NCBI RefSeq assembly: GCF_040939455.1
Contig: NC_134112.1
Coordinates: forward strand, 63,753,001 to 63,817,000
Reading direction: 5' to 3'
Length of the DNA stretch: 64,000 nucleotides
Source of the DNA: Microcebus murinus
Taxonomy: Eukaryota > Chordata > Mammalia > Primates > Cheirogaleidae
Shown: positions 49,940 through 61,222 of the stretch, piece by piece
Layout of the letters: the number at the start of each line of letters is the position of its first letter
Numbering within the stretch: position 1 is the first letter of the stretch
Notes under the pieces: generated by a model
Seen by the model: the letters and a program-made list of their open reading frames with translations, nothing else
What the model was told of the DNA's origin: nothing
Database searches by the model: none
Position numbers and translations under genes: made by a program

Positions 49940-50095
49940 TGTCCAATGTATTGTGTGACCTTATGTAACCTCTGAACCTTGGTTTCCTCTTATTTAATAC
50001 CTACCTCTTAGAGTTATGAGAATTTAAAAAGATAACTATGCAGAGTTCCTAGAATATAAATATTGCTTTATAAATGTTATTTCTCTTTTCCTCTT
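49940..50095 (+). repeat. MIR SINE
   Basis: TGTGTGACCTTATGTAACCTCTGAACCTTGGTTTCCTC, TACCTCTTAGAGTTATGAG and ATTGCTTTATAAATGTTAT. Confidence 0.82.
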
Positions 50096-50216
50096 CCTTT
50101 TGTCTACATGTCTGAAACTTATACCTCTAGGCACTGCTAACCTCATTTAAAAGCTTAGTAATTTTCTAGTTCCCCAAGCCAGAAATCAAGGAGAGTGCTA
50201 GTCAATTTGTCCATTA

Positions 50217-51281
50217 TTTTCTTTTTATTTTTTATTTCAGCATATTATGGGGGTACAAATGTTAAGATTACATATATTGCCCTTGCCCTTCCTTCCCCCT
50301 CGAGTCAGAGCTTCAAGCGCAACCATCCCCCAGACAGTGCACATCACATTCATTATGTATGTATATACCCGTCCCCTCCACTCCCGCCACCTGCCCGACA
50401 CCCGGTAAATGTTATTCCTATATGTCCACTTAGGTGTTGACCAGTTAATACCAATTTGCTGGTGAGTACATGTGGTGCTTGTTTTTCCATTCTTGGGATA
50501 CTTCACTTACTAGAATGGGTTCTAATTCTATCCAGGAAAATACAAGAGGTGCTATATCTCCATTGTTTCTAATAGCTGAATAGTACTCCATGGTATACAT
50601 ATACCACATTTTATTAATCCACTTGTGTATTGATGGGCACTTGGGTTGTTTCCATAACTTTGCAATTGTGAATTGCGCTGCTATAAACATTGGAGTGCAG
50701 ATGTGTTTTTTATAAGAGTGTCTTTTGTTCTTTTGGGTAGATGCCCAGTAATGGGATTGCTGGATCAAATGGTAGATCTACTTGTATCACTTTAAGATAT
50801 CTCCATATTGCTTTCCACAGAGGTTGCACTAGTTTGCAGTCCCACCAGCAGTGTATGAGTGTTCCTATCTCTCCGCATCCACCCCAGTATTTGTTGTTTG
50901 GGACTTTTTGATAAAGGCCATTCTCACTGGAGACAGGTGATAACTCATTGCAGTTTTGATTTGCATTTCCCTGATGATTAGAGATGTTGAGCATTTTTTC
51001 ATATGTTTGTTGGCCATTATTCTGTCTTTTTTTGAAAAGTTTCTGTTCATGTCCTTTGCCCACTTTTTGATAGGGTTGTTTGATTTTTTTCTTGCTGATT
51101 TTCCTGAGTTCTAAATAGATTCTAGTTATCAGCCCCTTATCAGATGTGTAGCATGGGAAAATTTTCTCCCATTCTGTGGTTCTCTATTTGCTCTCATGAC
51201 AGTTTCTTTGGCTATGCAGAAGCTTTTTAGTTTGATCAGGTCCCATTTATTTATTTTTGTTGTTGCTGTGATTGCTATTTA
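50217..51281 (-). repeat. 5'-truncated L1
   Basis: The T-rich tail side leads into CAGCATATTATGGGGGTACAAATG, the 3' end also seen at 6388 and 30590. About 1.06 kb of 3' UTR and ORF2 C-terminus follows. It ends at TTATTTATTTTTGTTGTTGCTG near 51281. No clear duplication was found. Confidence 0.9.
50445..51063 (-). pseudogene. L1 ORF2 C-terminal fragment
   Basis: The end of the L1 ORF2 protein in two overlapping open stretches. 51063-50710 (117 codons) holds [17 protein letters not shown] and the [17 protein letters not shown] block, the cysteine-rich tail region of ORF2. 50768-50445 (107 codons) holds HICTPMFIAAQFTIAKLWKQPKCPS and IKKMWYMYTMEYYSAI-like sequence. One frameshift separates them. 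Domains for target cutting and DNA synthesis are missing through 5' truncation, so this copy is inert. Confidence 0.92.
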
Positions 51282-51394
51282 CATTTCCTAAATATAGCAT
51301 GCCCATGTTCCCTGGACTATTGCATCAGCCTTAAAACTGATCCACCTTCCCTTCCTCTCTGGCTCTGTTGGTCTCTCTCCCTGAGGCAGTAAAA

Positions 51395-51615
51395 CATGAT
51401 GGCAAAGTGCAGAGGCTGGAGCCAAACCGTCTGCATCTAAATCTTGGCTTTGCTTCTTAACAGCCATACAACTTCAGTCACATCGCATGATCTCGGTGTG
51501 CTTGTTCCCTCATGTGTAAATTGGGGATGATAACAGCTCCTACCTCAGAGAGTTGATACAAGGATTAAGTGATTTACTATACATAAGTACTAAGTGCATA
51601 GAACAGTGCTGGGGC
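51395..51615 (+). repeat. MIR SINE
   Basis: CAGAGGCTGGAGCCAAACCGTCTGCATC, TTGGGGATGATAACAGCTCCTACCTCAGAGAG and GTACTAAGTGCATAGAACAGTGCTGG. Confidence 0.92.
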
Positions 51616-51649
51616 GTGAGTGCTATCCCAGGCGTTGTTCAGTAAATCC

Positions 51650-51975
51650 ACCTTCTTTCTGGTCCAGAATTACGTTTCTAAAATTTAAGCATGAACCTTC
51701 TGCTCGGAGAAGCTACACCCTCCTGCCTAATTCTTCTCACGCCTTCCGGCCTCCTTCTCCAGCGACCTGGTGCAAGTTGGAACTGAGCCCTCCTCTGTGA
51801 ACTTTGTACTGTACCCTTCTGTTGCACCCGGCCCATTGTGTTGTGATTATTTGTTTATGTCAGTTTTCTATGCCAGAGTTCTTGGAAATGTACATTTATT
51901 TGATTCATCTATGTATGGTCAGAACCTATCGGTCCAAGGGAGGTGCTTAATAAATGTTTGCTGATTGAATAAAAT
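51650..51975 (+). repeat. L2 3' end
   Basis: GCTCGGAGAAGCTACACCC, TTGTGTTGTGATTATTTGTTTATGTC and GGAGGTGCTTAATAAATGTTTGCTGATTGAATAAAATG. Confidence 0.78.
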
Positions 51976-53400
51976 GAGAAAAATAGTTGATACTGTCCAC
52001 TGAGCAAAATATCATAGAAGCTATTGTCTTCAAATGTAGTTTTACTTAAAATCGGAGGGCTGGTATTCTTGCAGCTGTTCCTTTTACTAACTCACCATAA
52101 AAATCCAAGGCCATCATGTTCAATGATACCATTGTAGTGACACTTGTGTAGAAATCTAAAGTAATAGTGCAGGTGTGGTGCTCTCTGGTTAGCTCCATGA
52201 AGGGATGGAGCATATTGGAATCCAGCCAAGAGGGTGATTCTCATGGACCTTGAACTTTAAGATTTCAGTCCAGTTTTATTCAGGTACTGGAGGGCAGGCA
52301 GCTCCAGGCTGTCTTCCTTAGCAGGTCCTGAAGTGCAGAAATTCTGTCATTGAGTGCAGATAGACCCATCCAGTTTAAATTCTAGGCATGCCAGTGGGTA
52401 AAGTTTATGCCTTGCTAGGAAAGATAAAGAGACCTGAATTCTTACCTAGATCGACAGCCTTCTCACGTCATACAGAAGCCATGCCAGGAAGACACAGGCA
52501 GGGCTGGTGTTTTATTAAGAGGTTGTCTGGAATTGGCTCAAATGCCTCAGCAAGTTCTCAGCTGGAGGCCCAGAGTTCGGCATCACTGAGCGTGGGAGAG
52601 ATGGTGCTGGCCAAGACCGGTGAGGGCCTTCGGAGTACTTTGATAAGGCTGGGGGAATGTTCGCTTCAGGGAAAAACTGCACCCCAGTAGGCCCAGGAGA
52701 AGTCAGCTGCTAAATACAGCGCCAGAAAATATGAACTTAATATCGCATCACCTGCAGAGTTTTAAAAAAATATTGACATATAGGTATCATCTCAGACAAA
52801 TTGACTCAAAATGTTTTGGGGGCTGAGATATTTGGCATCAACATTTTTGGGTTTTTTTTAAAAAAAGCTCTCAGACTGATTCTAATGTGCAAACAAGATT
52901 GAGAGCCCTTGGTAAGGAGAAAGGGAAGATGCCCCTTTCCTATTTGTTGTGGCAGGAGGCTCCTCTCTACCCAGTTCTTCAAAAAGCTTTGTCAAGTCAC
53001 TTAGGCTGACATGAAAGAGGACAAGAAGCCTGGAAATCACCTCCCCGACACCATGCATATATCATTAGGATTGAAATTCTATCTGTCAAGTGTCCACTCT
53101 TGTCCATTACTGCTCTGATACTAGCAGGGCTATGACAAAACTCACAATTATTAGTAATTGTCTGGATCAATATTAGGATCACGTCCCTTAGCCCATAGAA
53201 AGTTCCCGGCAATAAAATCAAAAGCTGATAACAGATCAATACGTACCAGAAGGGGGAAAAAGTCTTAAAATACTCATATTTTCTTCAATAAAACAGAGAA
53301 TAGCATCAGTCAAGAATAGAATAATTCTTTATTCAAGATGTTCAATCAATTGCAAGAAAGCTGAAATTTATTAATAGCATTTTAAAGGGATAGCCAGAAT
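51976..53400. other. Unique sequence
   Basis: No repeat or gene recognised over about 1.4 kb. A 100-codon open frame at 52388-52690 is Ser/Gly/Lys-rich, has no known motif and is not called. Confidence 0.35.
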
Positions 53401-53470
53401 TCCAATAATGTGTATATAATATATATATAATTAATATATACTCTAATAATGTGTATATAATATACATAAC
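53401..53470. repeat. AT-rich tandem duplication
   Basis: AATAATGTGTATATAATATA occurs twice, near 53404 and 53445, with a TA-rich spacer: period about 41 bases. Confidence 0.88.
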
Positions 53471-53534
53471 ATATGTTTACAATCTGAAGTTGAGGTAGAA
53501 AGTTGTCCGTTTGGAAACGATTTGGTGAACAGAG

Positions 53535-53750
53535 GAGCAGTTGGGTTTAGTGGGAAGACCAGCATTTGATGTTCATGGAGCTCATTCAGGCCCTGAATCC
53601 GTAACTTATTGTTTACCTTTACTGTGTTTCTTCATTTATAAAATGTGGTTACTACTACTACTAATGTATTCATCACTAGGTTGCAATGAGATAACGTATG
53701 TGAAAATGTTTTGGAAACTAAAAAACACTACATTAACATTAATTACTATT
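53535..53750 (+). repeat. MIR SINE
   Basis: GAAGACCAGCATTTGATG, TTCTTCATTTATAAAATGTGGTTACTAC (with a short ACT run) and AGGTTGCAATGAGATAACGTATGTGAAAATG. Confidence 0.75.
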
Positions 53751-54049
53751 TTAATTAATCATGAGGGAATAACACCTGAGTTAATTACTTTAGCTTTATA
53801 AGAACTGAAGTATATAATCCATAAGGGGATATTTAAAGGGATATTTATTAATGTAAAAATTAGTATTTTTTTAAAAATACACAGCAGATGGCAAAAAAAA
53901 GTTAAATAACATAAGAGACTATTCATTGAGAGACAATGTAGATTTACCTTCCACCTTCCCACCCCTGTCTTCTTCCCAAGAGGTAATCATTAATAGCGTC
54001 GCAAGTATGTTGAAATTAGTCTCATGACTGGTCTCCTACATTTTATTTT

Positions 54050-54200
54050 AAGCCAGCAAGATCTATTGAATATTCATTGTGTGCCAGGCACAGCACTAGG
54101 CTGTGGAGACAGAAGCGTTGATAACAAGATAGACCTGTCACCCTCATATACTTTACAATCTCCTAAGGTGGGGGTGGGGGGCTGCAGAGAAGTAAACACG
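54050..54200 (-). repeat. L2 end, reversed (copy 1)
   Basis: TGAATATTCATTGTGTGCCAGGCACAGCACTAGGCTGTGGAGACAGAAGC then TATACTTTACAATCTCCTAAGGTGGGGG. Confidence 0.82.
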
Positions 54201-54202
54201 TA

Positions 54203-55420
54203 TTCATTTATTTGTTCATTCAACACATGATTAATGAGTGCTTCGTATGTGCCAGGCCCTGTGCTAGGAGTTAGAGACAAATAGATGAATAGGATGATCA
54301 AGGTTCCCATCTTCTTGGAGCTTACAGTTTGGCGAGCAAGACAGAGAGAAAACAGGGAATCCCATAAATAAAATAATTACAAATGGTCACAAATGGTACA
54401 AAGGAAACAGGATGCTGACATAGGATGTAATAGTAATCATAATTTAAAACAGGTAGTCAAGGAAAGTCCACCTGAGAAAGTGCCATTTAATTTAAGCCAA
54501 GATGTGAAGATGAGACGGAGCCAGCCATGGGAGTAGTGGCGGGAAAGAGCTGCAGGCGGGGGCCACAGCCTGTGCACGTGAGCTTGGCATGTGGGGAAGT
54601 GAAAGGAGACCAAAGAATTGGGGAGTGGTGAGCGAATGGGAGAGAGGCTTGAATTAAGTTTGGTGAGTTAGTGGTGATGTCATTCAGGGTCATGGCAAAT
54701 AGTTTCACATTGACTTTATTCTAAGCACAATAGGAACACCAGGCAAGGATTTTTATGCTAGAACACAGTGGCATCATCACAGCTCACTGCAACCTTATAC
54801 TCCTGGGCTCAAGAGATCCTCTTGCCTCAGCCTTCCCACTAGCTGGGACTGCAGGTGCATATCACCACATACAGCTAATTTTTCTATTAATATTTTTCGT
54901 AGAGACAGGGGCCTTGCTGTTGCTCAGGCTGGTCTAAACTCCTGACCTCAAGTGATTCTCCCGTCTTGGCCTCCCAAAGTGCTAGGATCACTGGCATGAG
55001 CCACTGTGCTCGGCCAAGACTTACCAGTGCTTTCTGGAGGTAGCAGGGAAATGACGGATTAAGAATGTCTTCTGGATTTGGGGCTCAAGCAATTGGAGGC
55101 TGGTATTGCCATTCACTGAGACGAGCAAGACTAACAGGAGACACAGAAGGGTCACGGTGAAGATGAGGGTGGATGAGTTATATTGGAGATGTTTGGGGGA
55201 CACTTAATGGGAGTTGTTAAACAGGGAGCTGAGTACACTTTAATGGGGACAATGGTAGATATGGTTTGACGATTGCTGAGCACTTTGGTTTTTTTAATGT
55301 GGTCATCCAAGTAGAAGTATCCAGAAGATGATGAAGGATCTGAGCCTGGAGCCTGGGAGAGAGGCCAGAGCAAGAAATGTAGACAACAGATGAAGCCAGA
55401 CACATGAAGAATTTGAGAGA
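54203..55420 (-). repeat. L2, reversed (copy 2), split by an Alu
   Basis: TCATTTATTTGTTCATTCAACACATGATTAATGAGTGC starts it. CTTGGAGCTTACAGTTTGG and GGTACAAAGGAAACAGGATGC follow. After the Alu (54748-55016), GGCTGGTATTGCCATTCACTGAG, GATGTTTGGGGGACAC and CATCCAAGTAGAAGTATCC continue the L2 ORF2 region. Confidence 0.85.
54748..55016 (-). repeat. Alu without tail side, inside an L2
   Basis: It starts at GCTAGAACACAGTGGCATCATC, so the poly-T side is missing, and ends GAGCCACTGTGCTCGGCC. L2 lies on both sides. Confidence 0.88.
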
Positions 55421-55744
55421 AGAACAAGGAGTTTCCTTTGTCAGCTGTACCTCTGCATAGCTCATGGCGCCCACAGCCAGCCTCCACTCCCCTATTTTCC
55501 TCCCTGGATCATACGATGCAGCCCATGTTGGCATTTATTCTAAGTCTCCCCCAAAGTCTTGACTGTCAATGTTAAAGTTGAATACAGTATTGATGAGAAT
55601 CCTGTCATTTAAAAAATACCTTCAAGTGACTTAGCAGGATAGTGCTACACATATGAAGTCTCAGAGTAAAATATAGAGCGTTTCTGAAATATGTCATATT
55701 TGCCACTGTAGAGTTTCTTTATGCTGGTTCCACAATTCAAGGTA

Positions 55745-55930
55745 ACAACGCTATCAATCTACTCATCCGAAATGATAGGGTAAGTCCTTTAACTGACCCT
55801 GCAATTAACTGGCTGTACCACCTCTTATGCAAATCGCTTCATGCTTCTGAGCCTCAATTTCCTCAATTGTAAAAGAAATGGAGCAGATTAAACAGCCCAT
55901 AAAAGCTCCTTCCACCTACAGCATTTCATG
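55745..55930 (+). repeat. MIR SINE
   Basis: TTAACTGGCTGTACCACCTC, CAAATCGCTTCATGCTTCTGAGCCTCAATTTCCTC and AATTGTAAAAGAAATGGAGCAG. Confidence 0.82.
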
Positions 55931-57710
55931 ATTCAATTTTCCACTCATTCATAAATGGGCCCCAAACACTCACACTGAATTGTTGTTTACATCATTTTAC
56001 AAGACAGAACAGGAAAAGGAGATTTCCCTTGTGGACCAGACAGTAAAACAGGCAGAGGTCTAAGACCTCAGTGGCTACAAGGCTATTTTCAGTGTTGTTT
56101 ATCACCAGTCCCTTTTTCTAAAAAAGCAGATAACCCAAACATCTTAATGCAGGTGTAGCTCCCAAAGAAGTGGGAAAAAATGAGGAGAGTGCTTAATGTT
56201 CTCTTGCATTATTTTATTTAAAATCTCCTTTCCTGGGATTTGCTCTGAAACATTTTCTGTAATCATACTGACTCCCACTCCTAGTGCTGAGAATATCGTG
56301 TATTCAGAACCAACTATTTCAACAAAGACATGGGATATTTAGCAAAGACTTGGGGCAAAGGCATACATTTATTGATAATGAAAAGTTTTGTTGCAATAAT
56401 GAAACCCAGTCAACTAGGTGAAGCTACTGTGTATCACTGTAAATATTTTGTGGTCATGAGATTTAATTTCAAGACTGAGTGATCAGTTATATCCTAAACC
56501 ATAATACTTTTGACAAAAGTAAAACAAGATTATTTATGGTTTACCTAAATTCTTTACCTGTAAGTCTAATTTCTTTGCCTTCACTATATAAAGTTTTTCA
56601 TTTATTTGAATATCCATAATATCAACTCAAAAAACTGTCAAAAATATGACCAGAAGAATTTTAGACAAAGTTATATTCAAAATATTTAACAGCCAGTACA
56701 GTATGGCGCTGATCAATCAGAATGATCATTGAGCATAGTGAGAGAGACAGTCACACCACTATGTCCTGGTTGAATACCTGCCTGAATTTAACATGGCATT
56801 AAATTACGACATTTTGATTTCTATTTAAAGACAGCTATTTCAAACTTGAAAATTTATAGAGACCAAGCAGGTGAGGTAAATAAGGGAAGGAAACTTGAGA
56901 GTAAGAAAAATATGGATTAGTGAGATCAGGTCAGATTTTAAAGCTCAGTAACTGTTGAGAGAGGACAGTAATTATTTAGCTCCAGCTGATTGTTGCTATT
57001 GGAAATGCAGATTGAAAAGAATTTTTCAAAAGAATCTCAAATTTGAATTTTTGACAAAATAATCGTATGGGCTGAGTCTGGCCCAGGAACTTCCTGTCTT
57101 CTCACCTATATTGTAAGCCAAGCCCATTCCTGAGCTTTCACAGTAGAAAGAAAAGAAATTTCTAATCTGTTTTGCGTAATCTTTGGCCAAGATTGACTCA
57201 GAAGAAATAAAAAAATTTCAGGACTCTTGCTTCTTTTAAAAACGTCATTGTGTTTTCTATAAACTTTTGTGTATTTAGGTGTGTAATAGTGTAATAGAAG
57301 AATAACTTTTTTGGATGAATGTTTATTGATCCTATTTTAAGAAAATGAATTCTCTGGTAAAACTATATTATGCTTATATAACTTATAAGCTTTGACCCTT
57401 TCCTGACTCTTGATCTTTGTTCTCTTGCACAGAACTTGAATTTTTTTCTAATTAAATAAAAGGCAAATATACACGGAAAGGGGTACGAGTCATCCTGGAC
57501 ATCACCTGCTTTTCCTCCTGCTTTCCAGTCGGAACCATTTCAAATTAATCTGATTTGAATTTCTTTTTTTTCTGGAAAGTAGAAGAGAAAGGAATGGGAG
57601 AAGGGAGGAAATTAGAAGGAAGCAGTGAGGACTGGGGGGAGGCCACAACTAAAATAGTAAAAAGGGATTTCTGAAAAATTGAAGATGCAAGATATTTAGC
57701 TCTTATCTCA
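55931..57710. other. Longest repeat-poor stretch in the window
   Basis: About 1.8 kb of AT-rich unique DNA with no recognised repeat and no open frame above 60 codons. A long region without transposons can mean constraint or simply age; see findings. Confidence 0.4.
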
Positions 57711-57714
57711 TTGT

Positions 57715-58330
57715 TTATTCATTCATAATTACCAAATATCTACTCTATGCCATGTACTGCTCTAGGCGCTGAGAATAGGACAGACAAGGTCCTTGCTTTC
57801 TTAGAGCTTCCATCCTAGTGGAGTTGAGAAAGTAAAAACAAATAAGCAGGAGCCAGTGCACCTGTAGTCTCAGCTACTCAGAGTCTGAGGCAGGAGGATC
57901 GCTTGAACCCAGGAGTTCAAATCCAGCCTGGGCAACATAGTGAGACCCCTGTTTCTAAAAAACCAACCAAGCAAGACAATTACAGGAATTGATAAGTGAC
58001 TTGAAAAACAGAGGCGATGTGACATAGTGAAAGGGGGAGAGGCCTCTTTAGAGTGGCGGACAAGGAAGGCTTGTCTATGAGAGAACATTTGGGCCAAGAC
58101 CTGAAGGATGAGAATGAATCAGGGCTTTCTTCTGATTGATTTACTGTCATGCAGTTTGGATGTTTGAATGTACACATGCATGAATGAATGAATGAAGCAA
58201 GGGAGCTGGAGCTGGGCAAAGGGGATTCTAAGGTGGAAGGACCAACAATGCAAGGAAGATCTCCACATCTTTGAGGATCGGAGAGGAGGCCAATGTGGCT
58301 GGAGATCATGGAACTGGGAGTTAATGGAAT
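57715..58330 (-). repeat. L2, reversed, split by an Alu piece
   Basis: TTTATTCATTCATAATTACCAAATATCTACTCTATGCC, TTCTTAGAGCTTCCATCCTAGTGG, then after the Alu piece GTGACATAGTGAAAGGGGGAG and GGCCAAGACCTGAAGGATGAG. A TGAA run lies at 58172-58196. Confidence 0.82.
57848..57965 (+). repeat. Alu monomer piece in an L2
   Basis: AGCCAGTGCACCTGTAGTCTCAGC to GAGACCCCTGTTTCTAAAAAACC; one arm only. Confidence 0.8.
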
Positions 58331-58389
58331 GAGATGAACATGGAAATGTAGGTAGGCAGCATTATTAGGTGTTGCTTGGCGATCTCTAC

Positions 58390-58545
58390 TTAAATGCCAT
58401 GTGGTGTTGAGATGGGCTCTGGAACCAGACTAGCTGGATTCAAGTCTTGCTCCATCACTTACTGGCTTTGTGACCTCTGGCAAGTTAGTCAACCTCTCTA
58501 TGATACAACTTCCTTGTCTGTAAAATGGGGAAAATAATAATTAAT
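58390..58545 (+). repeat. MIR SINE
   Basis: CTGGAACCAGACTAGCTGGATTCAAGTC, CTTACTGGCTTTGTGACCTCTGGCAAG and CTGTAAAATGGGGAAAATAATAA. Confidence 0.9.
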
Positions 58546-58595
58546 ATAAATAATTATAAATAAAATTAATATAAATAATAATATAAAACAACAGG
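58540..58595. repeat. AT-rich low-complexity tract
   Basis: Irregular AATATAAATAATTA units follow the MIR. Confidence 0.88.
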
Positions 58596-58679
58596 CTTGT
58601 TTTGATCATTAACTTTAAAGATGGGCTAGAAAAGTCCCAATCAATCTCTTTGAATCTGGGTGTGTTTCATGGGCTTTAT

Positions 58680-59215
58680 AGCTTGGTAGGAACTTTGCAT
58701 GTTTTCTGACCATTTTTATTCCATCCTTTGTGAATTGTCTTTTTTGTTGTCATTCATCAATTTTTCTATTGGAATGTTCTGTTTTCGGATTGTTTTCTAA
58801 ATGATCATTGAATAGGAATATTAAGGCTTTGTTGCATGTATCGCAAATATTTCCCCAGGCTTCTCATTTGCCTTTCAATGTGGTTGATGGTATTCATCCC
58901 ACAAAGAAATTTCAAAGGTTTATGTATTCAATCTATCCTGTATGATTTTGATTGTTTAGTCTCCCAAGGCATAAGAATATCTTTACAAAACAAAAACTAA
59001 AACAAAACAAAACAAAAGAATACCTTTACATATTTATACCTATATTTTTCTAATATTTTTACATTATTATATCTAAATCTTTGTTCCAAACTGAATTTTT
59101 TAAAAGAGCATTTTGGTAGATAATTCTTCAAATTTCTTTCAATGTATAAATATGTACTTATATGTTTATAATTTTACACGAGTGGGGTCATAGTATGCAT
59201 TATGTTCTATAATTT
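58680..59215. repeat. Old L1-like 3' sequence (left of an Alu)
   Basis: TTTTTATTCCATCCTTTGTGAATTG, AAATATTTCCCCAGGCTTCTC and TTCATCCCACAAAGAAATTTCAAAGG fit an old L1 UTR. An (AAAAC)n step lies at 58988-59015. I would guess the minus strand. Confidence 0.5.
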
Positions 59216-59545
59216 GATTTTTTTTGAGACAAAGTCTCACTCTGTTGCCCGGGCTAGAGTACCACAGCTCACACACACAGCCTAGCTCACAGCAACCTCA
59301 AACTCCTGGACTCAAGCAATCCTTCTGCCTCAGCTTCCCAAGTCGCTGGGACAACAGGCATGCGCCACCACGCCTGGCTAATTTTTTTCTATTTTAGTTG
59401 CCAAGCTAATTTTTCTATATATATTTTTTTTTAGTAGAGACGGAGGTCTCACTCTTGCTCAGGCTGATCTCGAATTCCTGAGTTCAAGCAATCCTTGGCC
59501 TCCCAGAGTGCTAGGATTATAGGTGTGAGCCATGGAGCCTGGCCT
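59216..59545 (-). repeat. Lemur-type Alu
   Basis: TTTTTTTTGAGACAAAGTCTCACTC, a GCCTAGCTCACAGC arm and a long linker with GTTGCCAAGCTAATTTTTCTATATATAT. It ends in GGTGTGAGCC. TTATAATTTGATTTTT on both sides fits a duplication. Confidence 0.9.
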
Positions 59546-59960
59546 TATAATTTGATTTTTTTTTCACTTAGCAATATCATAGACATTTTTCCATATATGT
59601 AAGTATAAATTTATTCTTACTTTTAGTGTTTGCATAGTATTGTTTCTTTGTGCCATAATTTACTTATTAATTGGTAGATGGTTTATCTTCCCAATTTCCC
59701 TGTTATATTGCAATGGCCATCATTATTTATAAATCTTTTCACACGTGTGAAAATATCTTGTTAGTACAAATGACTAGAAATTCAACTTCTGGGTAATTTA
59801 CATGGTGATAAACATGTTGAAATCAAACTCTTCTCCAGAAAGGTCTTATCAATTAAATAACACCAATCATGTATGAAATGGAGTAGTGCCATTTTTTTCA
59901 AGACTTTATCAGTCTTTCAAATCTTTGATAAGCTTATCAATTAGATAATGTCATAATTGT
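59546..59960. repeat. Old L1-like 3' sequence (right of an Alu)
   Basis: AGACATTTTTCCATATATGTAAG, GGTAGATGGTTTATCTTCCCAATTTCCC and GTTATATTGCAATGGCCATC continue the L1-like piece. Confidence 0.5.
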
Positions 59961-60720
59961 TTTATTTGCCTTTTGTGTTTACTAATAAACTAGAATATCT
60001 CTTCATATGTAGATTCATTGACTCAGATGGGAGGCCCAGGACATTAGACAAGCTCACTAAATGGGAGAGACATTTGAAGGGTAAAGTCAGGGAACAAAAG
60101 CAAGTATTCACAAAGAGCCAGAGCTCAACATTTCCGGTTGTTGACAAGTGATAGGTGACTAAGAAGAGGGTAAGTTTCAAGAAGATACAAGGGATACCTG
60201 GATGGGTTAGAGACTATATGTGACAAATGAAAGCAGTGAGTTAAGGTATAGTAAATATTTGAGAACTCAGGCAGGAATGGGAACAAGGTTAACCGTTCCA
60301 GCCAGTGGGCTGGAGTTCAGAGGCAACAGTTCCCCAAAAGGCTTGTTGAAAACAAATTATCAACACAGAGGCAGAAAATGAAGAGAGCACAGTAGAATGC
60401 AATGGACACTGCACTGTACTGTCCAGATGCCCCTTCAAAACTAATGTACATATTCTTCCAGCTATTGGGAGGGCTGTCAGCCCTTTCCAGAAATTGCTCT
60501 AGACTGAAGAGAGTTGCTTAGCCCAAGGTCCACTAGCTGGTCACTGTGGAGGTAACAAGAAACCCCAAAAAACATGGAAATGAATTTAATAAGGTAACTA
60601 ATAAAGCTTAACAGAAGGGAAAGGGGAAAGGCCATTCCAGACAGAAGTAATCCTATGTCCAAAGGCACACGTAGTAGAGTGGCATGGTATTCAGGAAACA
60701 AGAATGTAAATTGTTTGATT
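59961..60720. other. Unique sequence
   Basis: No gene or repeat recognised. Open frames up to 91 codons lack motifs. Confidence 0.35.
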
Positions 60721-60724
60721 CTGC

Positions 60725-61222
60725 CAGGGTGTGGCCAATGAAAGATGGCCACAATTTTTTGTCATTCTTCCCATCAGGATGTGGAGTCTCTTTCCCTTCC
60801 CACATTGACTCTGGGCTGGCCATGTGACTTGGTTTATTAATAAAATGAAATGGAAGTGATCTTGTGCAATGGCCAAGGCTAGGAAATTTAGTTATCACCT
60901 TTGTAGAAGCCAGCTGTCATGTAAAGAAGCTTGGGTACACTACTGACTGATGAAAGAGCACATGGAGAAAGAGACCATGTGCAAAAGCACCAAGATACCT
61001 CAGGGGTCAGCAACCAAGCCCCAGACACATGAGTGGGGCCATCTTGGACATCTGAGCTCCAGCTAAGCTCCCAGATGAATGCAGCTGTATGAGTGACACC
61101 ACAGCTGTGTGAGATGAATTGCCTGCTGAGTGCAGTCAACCACAGAAGCATGAGAAATAGTCACTTGCTGTAAGCCACTGTGTTTTGGGGCAGTCTCCTA
61201 TGCAGTAATAGGTAACTGGTGC
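60725..61222 (+). repeat. MaLR-like LTR (MLT type)
   Basis: GTGTGGCCAATGAAAGATGGCC..., CTGGGCTGGCCATGTGACTTGG, CCCCAGACACATGAGTGGGGCCATC and TAAGCCACTGTGTTTTGGGGCAGTC with the GTAATAGGTAACTGG end follow an old LTR of this group. The subfamily is uncertain. Confidence 0.65.

Noticed and set aside
52388..52690. 100-codon plus-strand frame in unique DNA
   Set aside because: It starts with ATG but shows no domain, and nothing around it supports a transcript.
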